From NCBI GenBank assembly GCA_910589415.1, contig OU342631.1, positions 15,252,001 to 15,316,000 on the forward strand: a stretch of 64,000 bases of DNA. Direction: 5' to 3'. The notes under the pieces were generated by a model. That model saw only the letters and a list, made by a program, of their open reading frames with translations. It searched no databases and was not told the origin of the DNA. Both the position numbers and the translations under genes were made by a program. Source of the DNA: Malachius bipustulatus. Taxonomy: Eukaryota > Arthropoda > Insecta > Coleoptera > Melyridae. Of the stretch, positions 1 through 11,200 are shown piece after piece (positions within the stretch are counted from its first letter, which is position 1; each line of letters starts with the position of its first letter).

Positions 1-134
1 AAACGAAATAGTCATGGCACACTATAATTGAGAAATAAAAAATTTTTTTAAAACAAATTTGACATTTAAAATGGTACTTATGTGGTATTGTTGTATTTGT
101 ACAAATGTATAGAATCTAAAAATATAATAATATA

Positions 135-300
135 TAGGGTGTCCCATTTAAAAATAAAAAGTTGGTAACATTTTCGGAAAAACCGGATGTGGAAAAAAAT
201 TCAATTTTCTGCTAAAAAGTGCGCTCTATCGAGAACATGCGACGTACCAAATTTCAAAAAATTATCTCCAAAAATAAAGAAAAAAAGGGGGTGTACCATG
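135..300. repeat. Fragment of a GGGTGTCCC-ended interspersed repeat
   Basis: The text from about 135 begins TAGGGTGTCCCATTT and runs into an A-rich tract with several AAAATT-type runs. This resembles the end of the TA-flanked, GGGTG-ended elements seen elsewhere in the window, for example at 55477. No matching opposite end was found, so it is probably a truncated copy and the right boundary is arbitrary. Confidence 0.3.
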
Positions 301-710
301 CCCGTGACACACACTGTAGAGGTATCTTCCAAATTTTGCAAGTCTTGTTGAACGAAGAAAATAAGACAGTTGACAGTTACAAAGAATTAAGAAATGATAA
401 GCCCAGAAGACAATTACCTACTTCGAATTTTATAACATTCTCCTAGCTCAACTATTTTAGTGTTATTTTGATGTTTAGTTTAATTTTAAGTTTATATTTC
501 ACTTCTCCAAGATTTCCATGAAAAATACTTTGTTTAATTGTTGGAAAGGTGATATGGATTGAACGAAATCACTGATGAATCAATCACTAATAAAAGGTTT
601 TCAAGATCTCATCATATTTAGATGAAGTCACATAAGAATGATCTTTGCAAAAGCATCAGATGATGAATTTTCATCCATGCCACATATTCAAATATTTTGC
701 AGTAACTATA

Positions 711-877
711 CAGGGTGAGTCTTTAGGATGGGAAAGCTTGATACAGCAATGTTGGACCAGCCTTTATACATGAACACAATTTTACAAACTATACTTTTAC
801 TTCCCATTTGCGATGAGCATTTGGTTCATCAGTATCATTACCGGCATCAGACTTATCCACACTAAGGACTTACCCCG
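711..877. mobile_element. Small TA-flanked MITE
   Basis: The left end reads CAGGGTGAGTCTTTAGGATG. The reverse complement of the right end reads CGGGGTAAGTCCTTAGTGTG, giving imperfect terminal inverted repeats of about 20 bp. Both ends are flanked by TA (709-710 and 878-879), the target duplication typical of Tc1/mariner-type transposition. At 167 bp with no coding capacity it fits a miniature inverted-repeat element that relied on a transposase made elsewhere. Confidence 0.65.
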
Positions 878-3157
878 TATATCATTACATACTTTATGAA
901 CTGGAACGTACGTTGAACTAAAATGTATGTTCAAAAATCTATCAAGCGTTCATTAAGGATTGAATTTAAGAATTTCATCACTCACCTTCCTGTAGATGTA
1001 CAAATTTGCAGGTTGGTCGATTACAGAGACCACGATTAAAATCTTGGCACACCGGGAGGGTGTCCAGTAACTGTAAAAACAACAAAACGATAAACATTAA
1101 ACCACATCTAAATACAATTTATCGATACAGTAAAAAGTATTATAAGGGAGAGGAAAACAAATTTGTAATTTAAGTAGGTATTTAGAATTGATAGTGCACA
1201 TGTATGCAACTGAACATTTAAGAAACATTGCACGGCATACATAAGCACACTAGGTAGTACCTATTTCTAAAATTATTCGTAAAAAATTCATACACAAAAA
1301 TTTAGACTTATGCACATGCCAATCATTAGAGAGTTAAAGTGAATCATGTTTGGGAGACAACAATCTGGAGATCCTTCAAGCATTCTGCAATCCTATTAAC
1401 CACCTACAAACATACCCAAATACAAAAAAAAATGTTTAATATACACATATCGATTTTATTTCTAACCGATCAATAATGTTGCATTGTCAACTTTGATAAT
1501 GTTGTTAAAATATTTGAACATAGTTAAACATTATATCCTCAGTTGTTTCTTCAATTTCATAGTTTTGAATAAGAGCTGACATGATCTAAAAGAAAGCCAG
1601 AGGCAGCAAAAGAAGACCAAAACAAAAGCAGTGTTAATAACACAAAAATGATACAAGGTAGGTTGTGTCTCGTTACATGCAGAATGTTTGAAAATCTTCA
1701 TGATAAACAGCAAAACTAAATTATGCTCGGAGTTTATACCGTAAAATATATCAGCTCCCAGCATAAAAGCAAAATATCTACTTCAGCAATAAAAAGAAAC
1801 TTTCAATCTAAAGCTCGTAATAATTGAAGAATGCAATCAGATTGTGATCGAATGTAAAAATAACGTCCTGTGAACAACAATCACAATATGCTTGCAAAGT
1901 TAAGTTTAAAACAAGTTACAATGATTAGCAACGCCTGCGAGACTCACAAAGAATAAATTAAATATTGTTATAGTAAGATTTTCATGATTAAAACCTCCAC
2001 AAACATAATATGAATGAAGCATCACTTTCACAAATAAAACTGCGCTATTCTACTGATAAAAAATTCAAAAAAAGCTGTGATTTAACTTCACAATGATTGG
2101 TTATTATTTGTTAATGATGCAGCATTCATAAAATTAAGATTTAATTATTAGTCAAGGTTTTTACGTTTCACCAACAAAAGCAACATTGTAACTTGCAAAA
2201 ATTAATTGTTCATGTTAGCTGTACTACCTAGACTTTAGAAATTAATTACGATCAAACTGAGATTTCCTCTAATCTGGAGACCCTCAAATTAGTCACCATT
2301 ATAATATTAGTCAAGAGGAAGAATTAATTTCTCAACACCATTTAAAAATAAATGCAGCTTCCGGATAAGTGAAACAATACTTGATTTAAGGGTAGGTAAA
2401 TAGTTTTCATAAGAAACTTGCAATCAGTAGTGCTATCTGTAGCATGAAGTTTTTCATACTTTTGACAGGGATTGGTTGAAAAAATTAGACATAGAAAATA
2501 AACAAAGATGCACCATCGCACCATTTGATAAAAAAATATTTTAAAAAGTGTTTGAATTCAACATAAATTATTATTCGCTAACTAATATTCACACAGGACT
2601 TGCAGTTAATTTGATAAAACAGGGAATGTTTATTACAGGAAATGTATTAAAAGATGACATGATATTACATGAATGTCATTAAATGAGGCTGCACAGAAAA
2701 AAACAAAATACCTTAATGTTGATAGATCACTTACTAGTAGACTACTTCATTTACACGCTGCTTTGAGTTGCGTCTTCTCAGGTCATATTTCTAAGGGTCA
2801 AAATTTTAAACTAACGATGAGTGCACCCTACTGGAAACTTCAGGTAAGATTAATTACTCGATTTAGAAGAGACGTTTCTTTGTGGCCCGGTTGCCATTCA
2901 CTATTCACTTCTAGGCACTCAATTTAGATCTCTGAGCTTTGAACAGATCATATTAAACCAGATTTCCTACTTAGAGCAATTCACTGTTAAATCAGAAATC
3001 TCAAATTTGATCAAGTACGCTGTCAAACAAACGTTTTCTCTCAAAGTTCCAACGATAGCAATAGTTACACTATAGAAGTAGTAGTACAGCCGGTCATGAA
3101 GTTAAACATACATGAATACCTGTCCTTGTTCATCAGTGTAGATCACAAAGGGGGCGT

Positions 3158-3295
3158 TTGAGGGCACAGGCGTACCATTGTCTATGCCGGCGACATGCAG
3201 TGTGCAGCGAAGCCGTCATCGCAGCCATTCAGCAATACGACAACACATTACGTTACAGCCATTACGAATACCCACCAGACACCATTGTGAGTAGC
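3158..3295 (+). CDS. Unidentified ORF with an exon-like 3' edge
   Basis: An open reading frame covers this stretch and encodes a plausible-looking segment that includes QQYDNTLRYSHYEYPPDTI. At its end the DNA reads ATT|GTGAGTAGC, a good splice donor. The local GC content is higher than in the surroundings. Against it, the ORF opens with TTG rather than ATG and the upstream acceptor candidate (GGGCACAG) lacks a pyrimidine tract. I do not recognise the product. It could be an exon of a neighbouring plus-strand gene, transcribed non-coding sequence, or chance. Confidence 0.2.
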
Positions 3296-4044
3296 AGCAT
3301 TGTGTTGGTCGGTGTTCAGTTGGAAATGTGTGGTGGTATTATACGCATGTGGAATTTATTAAATTGTGGAGTCGTGTGTTAGGGTGAAGGAGGGGACGGG
3401 TCGTCAGCAAATGATCGAGCGAATCGCAACACAGTGTGAAGTTGTTATGGCATGGGTGAACCAAAACGAAGACGAAATAAAATAAATCAAAGAGCGAGAG
3501 GTTGGTAAGTAATTGTAAAGTGTCACGGTACGGTGTGAGTGTTGTCAGGTGTGTTGGTGGGCAGACCCATAACCATTTTTTGACACACACGAGTGTGTCA
3601 CATGTAAAATAAACAGCAAGTGTATACATCAAATCAGATCAGTCCAAATAAACAGTCAGTTTCGTCGCAAAACAAAGAAAATATCGGTTAGGAGCAACAG
3701 AAGATAGACGGAAAACCAGAAAGTGTAAGCATGAAACAGAAAAGAGCAAATCAAATTAATAGTTTGTAATGGTAAAAATGGCACATGAACATTGCACCCA
3801 TTATAGGTAGTACTTTGTTAAACTTTTTTATACGTACAGATAATGGGTACAATAACAGAATAATAAAATATGATGAAAAATCAGTATAAAACTTCAACCA
3901 AATCGAATTCAAAAGTCTTCCTTGATTCTGGCAACTTACTCATCGTATTTCTACAAGACTTTTATGAATATCATCGTAATAAAAAAATATATGCATCAGA
4001 AAATCAGGAATCCTTTTTTATCAGAGAGGTGTGAATAATTTGAT

Positions 4045-4311
4045 ATGATGGAATTATTCTCAGCAGATTTGAAAGTTCTAAATGAAAATGAGCCTATGGT
4101 AGAAATGATCACTAAATATTATCGGAATGTGTTTCAAAATCAACCAAATCTCAAAGTGCAAAGGGTTGTTATAATAAACGCTAATAGTAAACAGGATGAA
4201 TCCAGGGAACCTATATCTTTTCATTTTTTAGAAAAGAAAACCATTACGACATTCATACATAAAAAATGTATACTTGATTTTAACATCAATATGCAGATAT
4301 TCTCTACATAG
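4045..4311 (+). CDS. Orphan 88-codon ORF, unidentified
   Basis: An ATG-initiated ORF of 88 codons starts MMELFSADLKVL and ends at TAG. Its composition (mixed charged and hydrophobic residues, little low complexity) is more protein-like than most ORFs nearby. I recognise no domain, and no obvious splice sites or neighbouring coding exons support it. It may be a decayed fragment of a transposon or processed-gene insertion, or simply chance in AT-rich DNA. Confidence 0.12.
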   Translation: MMELFSADLKVLNENEPMVEMITKYYRNVFQNQPNLKVQRVVIINANSKQDESREPISFHFLEKKTITTFIHKKCILDFNINMQIFST

Positions 4312-7300
4312 TCAGGGTTAAGATAATAAATTTTACGGAACTTTGACTAAATTTAAATATTTTCAAACTTTTGCATCCAACTGAGGGCTACTAAACTTTA
4401 AAAAAAATTCAATATCAGCCTGGTGTACTTCCATTAAATATTTAATGAACATCTTACCAATAAAAATAGACCCAGATAAGTGATTAATTATATGATACTG
4501 AGCTAATCTGAAGAAAAATTTGTAAAAGATTTTATACAGTCCTTTAAGTATAACTGGATATTCAATAATTAGACTGCTTTTGGGGTAATTTTTTTTTTTT
4601 GAAACTAATGAAGAATTATAGAATCTTAAGCCTGCTTAGGTTCTCGAAGTCCGTGTATAAAAATATTATTTTTCGATCAATTTCCAAAAGTTTCCAATCA
4701 AGTCCTTGATAAGTCAAAAAGGGCTAAAGAAAATTAAAAATATAGGTCTGTATATTCTTATGTGATACAAGCGACTAGAAGAACCCAAGTATAGTATTTG
4801 TCTAGACTATAAGCAGTAAGATGTGTTTTAATTAAGACAATAAAGCTGAAAATGTTAAAAATTAGGGTTAGTAATGCTAAACGATGAATAAATAAATAAA
4901 AATTAACTAGAAACTAAGTGTTCGGAAATTACTTACAGGTTGAATTAAAGGCCAGGTAGTTTTAAGCAAAGAAGCATAGAATACTGTTAAAAAGGAATAA
5001 ATAAAATTAATCTTAAAATAAAATGATTACAAAGCTGTTACGTGTAGAACAAATCTGCGATGCTACAATTAGTCTATGCGGCTGGATTCTGCAAACATAA
5101 CATATTAAATATAGCATTTTTAAGTGAAATAAGATTAATTATATGTTACGAGTATTTTCACTACAATGAAGAAACCATCACATGGGAAATGGCACATTAT
5201 TTTTTTGCTCCCCCATTTCTTTCTACTAACTTGCTCTTTTGGTATTTGGAAAAGTAAAAATAAAAAATTGTATAATGCACCACAAACCATGTTTTCAACT
5301 CTTATTCACCCTGAATAATAATAAATGATTATTATTCATTTAAATATCGTATTTTACTTACTACAAGCTACAAACAGACTTAGCCAAATGATAGAATGGA
5401 GAAAATAATTGAAATATGTAAGCCTCTAACAGTAGGTAACTCTCAGTCATTACAAAACACTACAGTTGACAACACAGTTTCCACTTTATTTGAACACAAG
5501 CGGCTGATTTAATTTTCATTTCAATTCAATCCATTCACACTAGTAGATAATCGTTTTAGTATTTTCGTGTTGTAGATAAATTATAGAGGTGCAAATTACC
5601 AGAACAGTCAAACAAGAGGACTGCTCAGAAAGCTGCATTTCAACATAGCAAAATAACTGACATTTCCATCGCCAATGGATCGGGAAAATAGCATAAATGG
5701 TTTACTTTAATTCTCTTTGTACAGGGTAAAGTGATAGTTTAGAGCCCGCACCAACATTTTATTTTTTGTATTATCAACTTTCTTTAGATATAGGTACTGA
5801 AACAATGAAACTGATAACTCCCTTCATTAGATAATCCTTAAAGAAATCTAATAATGATCCATTATTAAAATTTCAAGAAGCAAAAAATACACTTCACCTA
5901 TCTATTTCGATCATTAGCTGCTACAGCAGTGTAACATCACCATTAACCTCTTAATCAGTAAATGTCCGAATTAGACATTTTTTCTTTTTTTTAAAGTTCA
6001 TCGCCATTTGCACTCCAATCTGCTCAAATGCACTACTTCCTGGTAAAGCTTCTCAAAATTCACTCTTTAAGGATTCTGATTTTAGGTCATTCCATTTCAG
6101 ATATCAGTTTCAAAAAAGCAGTTGTTAGTAATGAACAAGCGAGTGGGGATGGTATTGTTCACACAAAAACAAAAAATAAAATGTGATGGCAAGCAAGGAA
6201 TAGTTTACAGCCTGTACAGAATAATTATATTTAGATAAATATAGAGAGAAGCTAGTCAAGGATAATTCTAGTCAAGGAATAGTACTTCACATAATAGCAC
6301 GTGAGAATTGTTCAGGATATGAAATTAACCGAAAATGTACTGGGAAGTAATAAAAATAATAAGCGATCATTAATAAAACAAATATCATGCATTTTCAAGC
6401 ATTATTATTACAAATAGTGGCGTGATAATACATACACCTGAGGATATTAGAACAGTACAATAAATACACAGTAAATAATATAATAAGTAAAGTAGTCGCA
6501 TTGAAACTTAACAAAAAGACTACTTACTTATTTTTTACAGTCGACATAAATCAACCGAGAGTTAAATGTCAATAAAACCACCCTTTTTGCCAGATTTCGA
6601 TGCAACAACTCTATAATAATAATGAGAAGTAGTCACACTATAATAGATGGCGTAACGTAAGTGACCCACACCTTTAGCGGCCTAAAGCGTGACCAGCAGC
6701 CTAAAGGCACTACATTATTGTATTGTAAGTCATGATCAACTGATGTGTTGGCAGCTGATTACGCGCAGCGGTTTAAGAACAAAGTGACCAAAACGACGCA
6801 GCTAGCCGGACGGGACACCATCAGGGCCCGTCAAGTACTGCTCTCTACTCAAGTTTCTACAAGAATGACCGGTACAAGATAAATTCTTACAGGTAGGCAG
6901 GTATTATATTAGAGAGCAGACCTCTTCGATATTTGACATTTTATGTCAGTTTTTTATGACTTACCTTCTTGACTGACTGGTAATGTATAATCTCAATTTA
7001 TTATTTACATTAATGACTCGACTTTGAGCGACATGAGTTGTCAAATAATTTAGAGCTGTCTCTGGTATAACAGAGTGAACAGAGTGTATATCTCACAATA
7101 TTCGACTATTTTATAATCAGTAATGCTACTTAAAAATGCAAAATTCCATAATATAGTAATAAAGATAGGTACTTAAAGGACAATACTTGATTAAATAGCC
7201 TAAAAACATGCATCACATTGTAATCTTACTGAAATATGTATCTATTCATAATTTTTATGAAGTAAATATTATTATAAGTTATGTGAAGGATTACTTATTT

Positions 7301-9039
7301 AAATGCTAAGTTATAAGACACATTGTATATAGTTATGTTTAAATACATCACAAATCTAGTCTATTTTCTAGCCTAATTTTTCAACTATAATTGAATACCT
7401 GCAAATGAAGTAGACAACTTGGCAAATACTCGACCTGCTTAGGTAGGTATAATTCAATCATTATTAATTATTTACGTTCACTTTACTTTACTCATTAATA
7501 AATTTATTCGTTGTATTTATTATAAAAATAGTACTTTATATTTATCTATTCTGTCTAAAATATTAAATAACTTCTTTGCTGCTGATTTTACCTTCTTTAA
7601 TTTTAGATATTTCAATCACATATCAGGTCAAGTAAATGCACAGTTCCAAATCATACAAACTACAATTAATAGGACTCAACTGATGACACAATTGCAAAAG
7701 GAAATGATACATTTGTGCCTCGAGATCAAACCCAGGAAGACAAAACAAAAACAACAGCCTTCTAAAGGCGATAATAATACAACAGCTCACATTTAATAAT
7801 AATCCTAAAAAAACTATCGATTAACTAAAGAAAAGGAACAAAACTCGGGTTTTCTAGAATAGTTTACAATGGTAAACCTAACCCAAAAAGAGTCCCTCGT
7901 ATGGAAACATCGGAAGGTCTCGTTTTTGACCGAGATAACAAAATATACTATATTTTATGGAATTATTACATAAATTACAAAGTCCATGCAAGACAACATG
8001 TACTCAAGAAGAGAAGCCCCATGCACAACTGGAACTAACACAGACATAAATTAAGAGAGAGATTGTCTGCCATTGATGGCATCTTTTTGGGTCAGTTACA
8101 ATCTACAGAACTGGTACCTACTGCAATGGCACTTTCTAAAAATACAATGCTTAAAATCTCTACCATGCGTATGAAGTAGGCTCTCGAATAGGTAGGTATT
8201 TCAATTACGGATAAACCTGATTTCTTTCATGCAAAATCTCTAACAAATACTTTCTTATGCCATTTTATGGCATCGAAATCATAACAAACTAATATCGTTT
8301 AGATTTTACATAATATTTAAGAAATAATAATAAAGTGGTGATAGAGGGATTTGGGGGGGATGTTAACGGGTTAGCGGTGCATACAGCGGGTGTGAGGATA
8401 TCACAGTCTTGAGGCACTCGCTTGGTCCGGGTTCGCTTAGTGCTTTACCCAATGTTTTAATGTAATGTTTACCACAAATTAAATTGACTAGATCGAGACT
8501 ATTTTTCAATGGAGATTGTCAAGCCTTCACTACCACTGGGATCCAATTTCACAAAAATTCGGTACATCATCAATAATGTATCCATCAGTGTCCTTTTTAA
8601 GAACACTGGCATTAAAATAGTTCAAAATAAATAATTAATTAATTTAATAACACAAATTCAACAATAATTTCAACTTGAACGAACGAACGCTGGTGCTTGT
8701 ACACTAAAAATTTTTTAATCAAAATCTAACCTAAATAAAATGGCAGTGTCTATGATGCCGGTATCGGCACTTCTAATAAGGAAAGCCTACAAATGCATGG
8801 CTCACACGTAGAAAAAATGTAAGCATCTTCTATCAACAAATTTAAAAAGTCTATTTTACACATTCAAAATATTACAAAATTTAACAAAGCCTGCTGATAA
8901 ACCCTCATTTTTTAATACCTATAGGGTAATTTGACATGTACAGCTCTTAGTAATGTCAATGCCGGTTATTAGACACTGCTTGAATAAAAACATTTCTAAA
9001 ATTTTGTAAAATTTCACAGAACTATTGCACCGGTTTTTT

Positions 9040-9045
9040 TTTATT
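9040..9045 (-). terminator. Candidate polyadenylation signal for mbl
   Basis: The plus strand reads TTTATT here, i.e. AATAAA on the minus strand, about 185 nt after the mbl stop codon. It lies in a T/A-rich tract. AT-rich DNA contains many such hexamers, including others further downstream, so this is only the first plausible site. Long alternative 3' UTRs are common for muscleblind genes. Confidence 0.25.
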
Positions 9046-9230
9046 TTTTGACAATCCTCCATACGAATACCTAAGTAATTTCACAATAATAATTTTAAAA
9101 AACATTAGTCGATTAAATATAAAACAACAATTTCCAAATAAATGAAAACCATCGACACTTAATAAATGACACAAAATATAACAATAATTACTTTCGTAAA
9201 ACAACTACCTAACATAAGTACCTAACAAAT

Positions 9231-10205
9231 TCAAGTCGTCTTCAATTTCTTGTAAGGCTGTATGACAACATTGTTATTATTATTTTGCGCGGCAGCGGCG
9301 GCGGCGGCTGCGGCGGCCATATTAGCAGTAGCTGACACACTGGTCATGGTCATGGGCGTACCTGCCACAGACACAGGATACTGGGCCCCTATCAGTGCGT
9401 TCCCCATAACGGGAGTTGACCCCATGGTCTGGTATGGGGATCGCATCAAAGTATAAGGATAGACGGCGGATGCTGGAGGCCTCCCTACGTTAAGCAAACT
9501 CTGATGCTGCTGGATAGCGTATGGATTCAGACCGAGGTTTAAGCTGAAGGGCAAGCCAGTTGCGGCGGAGGTGGGAACGCCTGTTGGATAGCGTGACATC
9601 GGAGGCGGTACGCTCATTTGCTTGCTCAAAGCGACTCCGGTATAATTTAACGGATTAAGCTGCTGCGTGTACTGAGAAGCCGCCATTAACGACTGATTGA
9701 ACGACTGATTGAAGGATTGATTGACGGAAGCCAGTTTCAGAGCTTTGGCGTAGTTCTGTTGAGCGACTTCTTTGGCCAAGGTGGCGGGATCGGGAATAGC
9801 GGTGGGAGGGTGCTGGTACTGCCCACTGTGATGGTACATAGAAGCAGAGGTCAAAAGTGTTGTGGGGGACATGAGAGAAGCGATAGAAGAGTGCGTGGAG
9901 ACCGTTGCAGCGGCCGCCGCAGCGCTACACGGAACCTCGGGGTCCTTAGCGAGCGCCTGCTGCGAGGAGGGCGGTTGTGGGGCGGCTGCGGAGGCAGGGG
10001 GCGGCTTTGGCGGCTCCTGTAGCGCGGGGGCGGGCGAGGAGCACGGGGGGGCGGCGATGGGGGACGCGCTATACTCACATGAGACGGGCACAAACGGCTG
10101 CTGGAGCTGCATCAGCTGCTGATAGGTGGTCGCGTTAGGCTGGTAGACGGGAACTCCGGACTTGTCGGCGGCTGGTCGCTTGTACGGCATCATGCCAGGG
10201 AAGGC
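9231..10205 (-). CDS. mbl: muscleblind, C-terminal coding exon with stop
   Basis: This is the last recognisable coding exon of muscleblind, a CCCH zinc-finger RNA-binding protein that controls alternative splicing. It encodes 324 residues from AFPGMMPYKRPAADKSG to VVIQPYKKLKTT and a stop. The acceptor is CTTCACAG|GCCTTC with AG at 10207-10206, and the frame starts in phase 0. The segment contains no zinc finger. It is a low-complexity tail rich in Pro, Ala, Gln, Ser and Tyr, with a short triplicated NQSF-type repeat, a run of ten alanines followed by five asparagines, and a basic KKLK near the end that could help nuclear localisation. The N-terminal part of the exon matches the conserved insect mbl tail very closely. 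Antisense ORFs over this exon are shadows of its GC-rich low-complexity codons. Confidence 0.95.
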   Translation of the reverse strand, partial: AFPGMMPYKRPAADKSGVPVYQPNATTYQQLMQLQQPFVPVSCEYSASPIAAPPCSSPAPALQEPPKPPPASAAAPQPPSSQQALAKDPEVPCSAAAAAATVSTHSSIASLMSPTTLLTSASMYHHSGQYQHPPTAIPDPATLAKEVAQQNYAKALKLASVNQSFNQSFNQSLMAASQYTQQLNPLNYTGVALSKQMSVPPPMSRYPTGVPTSAATGLPFSLNLGLNPYAIQQHQSLLNVGRPPASAVYPYTLMRSPYQTMGSTPVMGNALIGAQYPVSVAGTPMTMTSVSATANMAAAAAAAAAAQNNNNNVVIQPYKKLKTT

Positions 10206-10482
10206 CTGTGAAGAAATTATCAGTGAATTAGCTAAAAAATTTGCTGGAAAGTTTCAATAAATGTAAACAAGTTACAGCATATATTTAGTGATAAGTCATA
10301 GGTAATATAAATTATTCGCAATATAGGTAAAACAATAAAAAAGTTCAGGCAAGTAGAGATTTACATGAAGAATAATAATCAACAGAAGGAAGAATACGTT
10401 GACCTATTGGATAGAGTAGTAGTATATGATGCAAAGAGTTATAAAAATAGCTAAAACATAATTTTATGGAATCAAGACTATA

Positions 10483-11200
10483 CAGGGTGTTACTATAGGG
10501 TATGTTATGTACCTACTAAATTTAAGGGCGTAACATATTCCTGGGCTAATTTTAAGTCTAAAAGTTCATATAAACGTGAGTGTCTTAAAAAATGTCTGGT
10601 CTCTAAGACACAACGTTTTTTTTCACCTTCACCAACATTATTGCAAAGAAAATTTATTTACGCCACTGACATTTTAAATTTTTTATATTTTTTCAGATTA
10701 AGCAGCTACATACAACTTTTTTGTCTCTTAAATTGTTTTTCCATCTTACTTTACTTTCGATAAAAATAATAAAAACCGCTTCAACGCATGTCTAAAAATT
10801 GATCAAATAGAATCTGTAAATTAAAATCAATTTCAACATGGCTTGAAGTGGGTTTTCTTTTTTTTTATAGAAAACGAAATGAAATACAAAGAAAAGTCGA
10901 GAGAAAAGTTGTATTTTTAGATGCTTAATCTTAAAAAAATATCAAAATTTAAGAAAAGTCAGTAGTGTACCTACAGTTTTCTTTGCAATAATACTAGTAA
11001 GGGTGCCCCCGAGACGCTACTGGAACTGGATAATTTTAATATAATTGGAGCTAAAGGAGCTCCTGATTACTACAAATACCACTGCCGTAAATTTTAACAG
11101 TTTCAGTAAAAGAGTGTTTGAGATATTAATAAAAAACTTAACATTGGCCCAGGTATACGCCCTTCAATTTAGTAGGTACATACCCTTCAGTAACACCCCG
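10483..11200. mobile_element. Fold-back element, family A
   Basis: The left end reads CAGGGTGTTACTATAGGGTA. The reverse complement of the right end reads CGGGGTGTTACTGAAGGGTA. The match continues through GTACCTACTAAATTTAAGGGCG, so the two halves form long imperfect inverted repeats around a centre near 10.82 kb. TA dinucleotides flank the element (10481-10482 and 11201-11202). There is no coding capacity. Its inner arms, with AAACCGC-type and CGAGACGC-type blocks, resemble the arms of the larger element at 55477-56936, so the two belong to one family. Confidence 0.75.

Larger units (their letters stand above)
1..9230. other. mbl 3' UTR and downstream AT-rich DNA
   Basis: This stretch follows the mbl stop codon on the minus strand. 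The proximal part is presumably 3' UTR; where the transcript ends cannot be fixed from sequence. Most of it is low-GC with short scattered ORFs that show no recognisable protein. The items listed separately inside it are a 167-bp TA-flanked MITE, an ORF with a possible splice donor near 3.16-3.29 kb, an 88-codon ORF near 4.05 kb and a candidate polyadenylation signal. A CAGGGTA-type repeat end is also visible near 5722. I saw nothing else that I can name. Confidence 0.5.

Noticed and set aside
9262..10122. Several plus-strand and off-frame ORFs over the mbl terminal exon
   Set aside because: They are shadows of the GC-rich, alanine- and proline-rich codons of mbl, and have biased arginine/glycine compositions typical of antisense frames.
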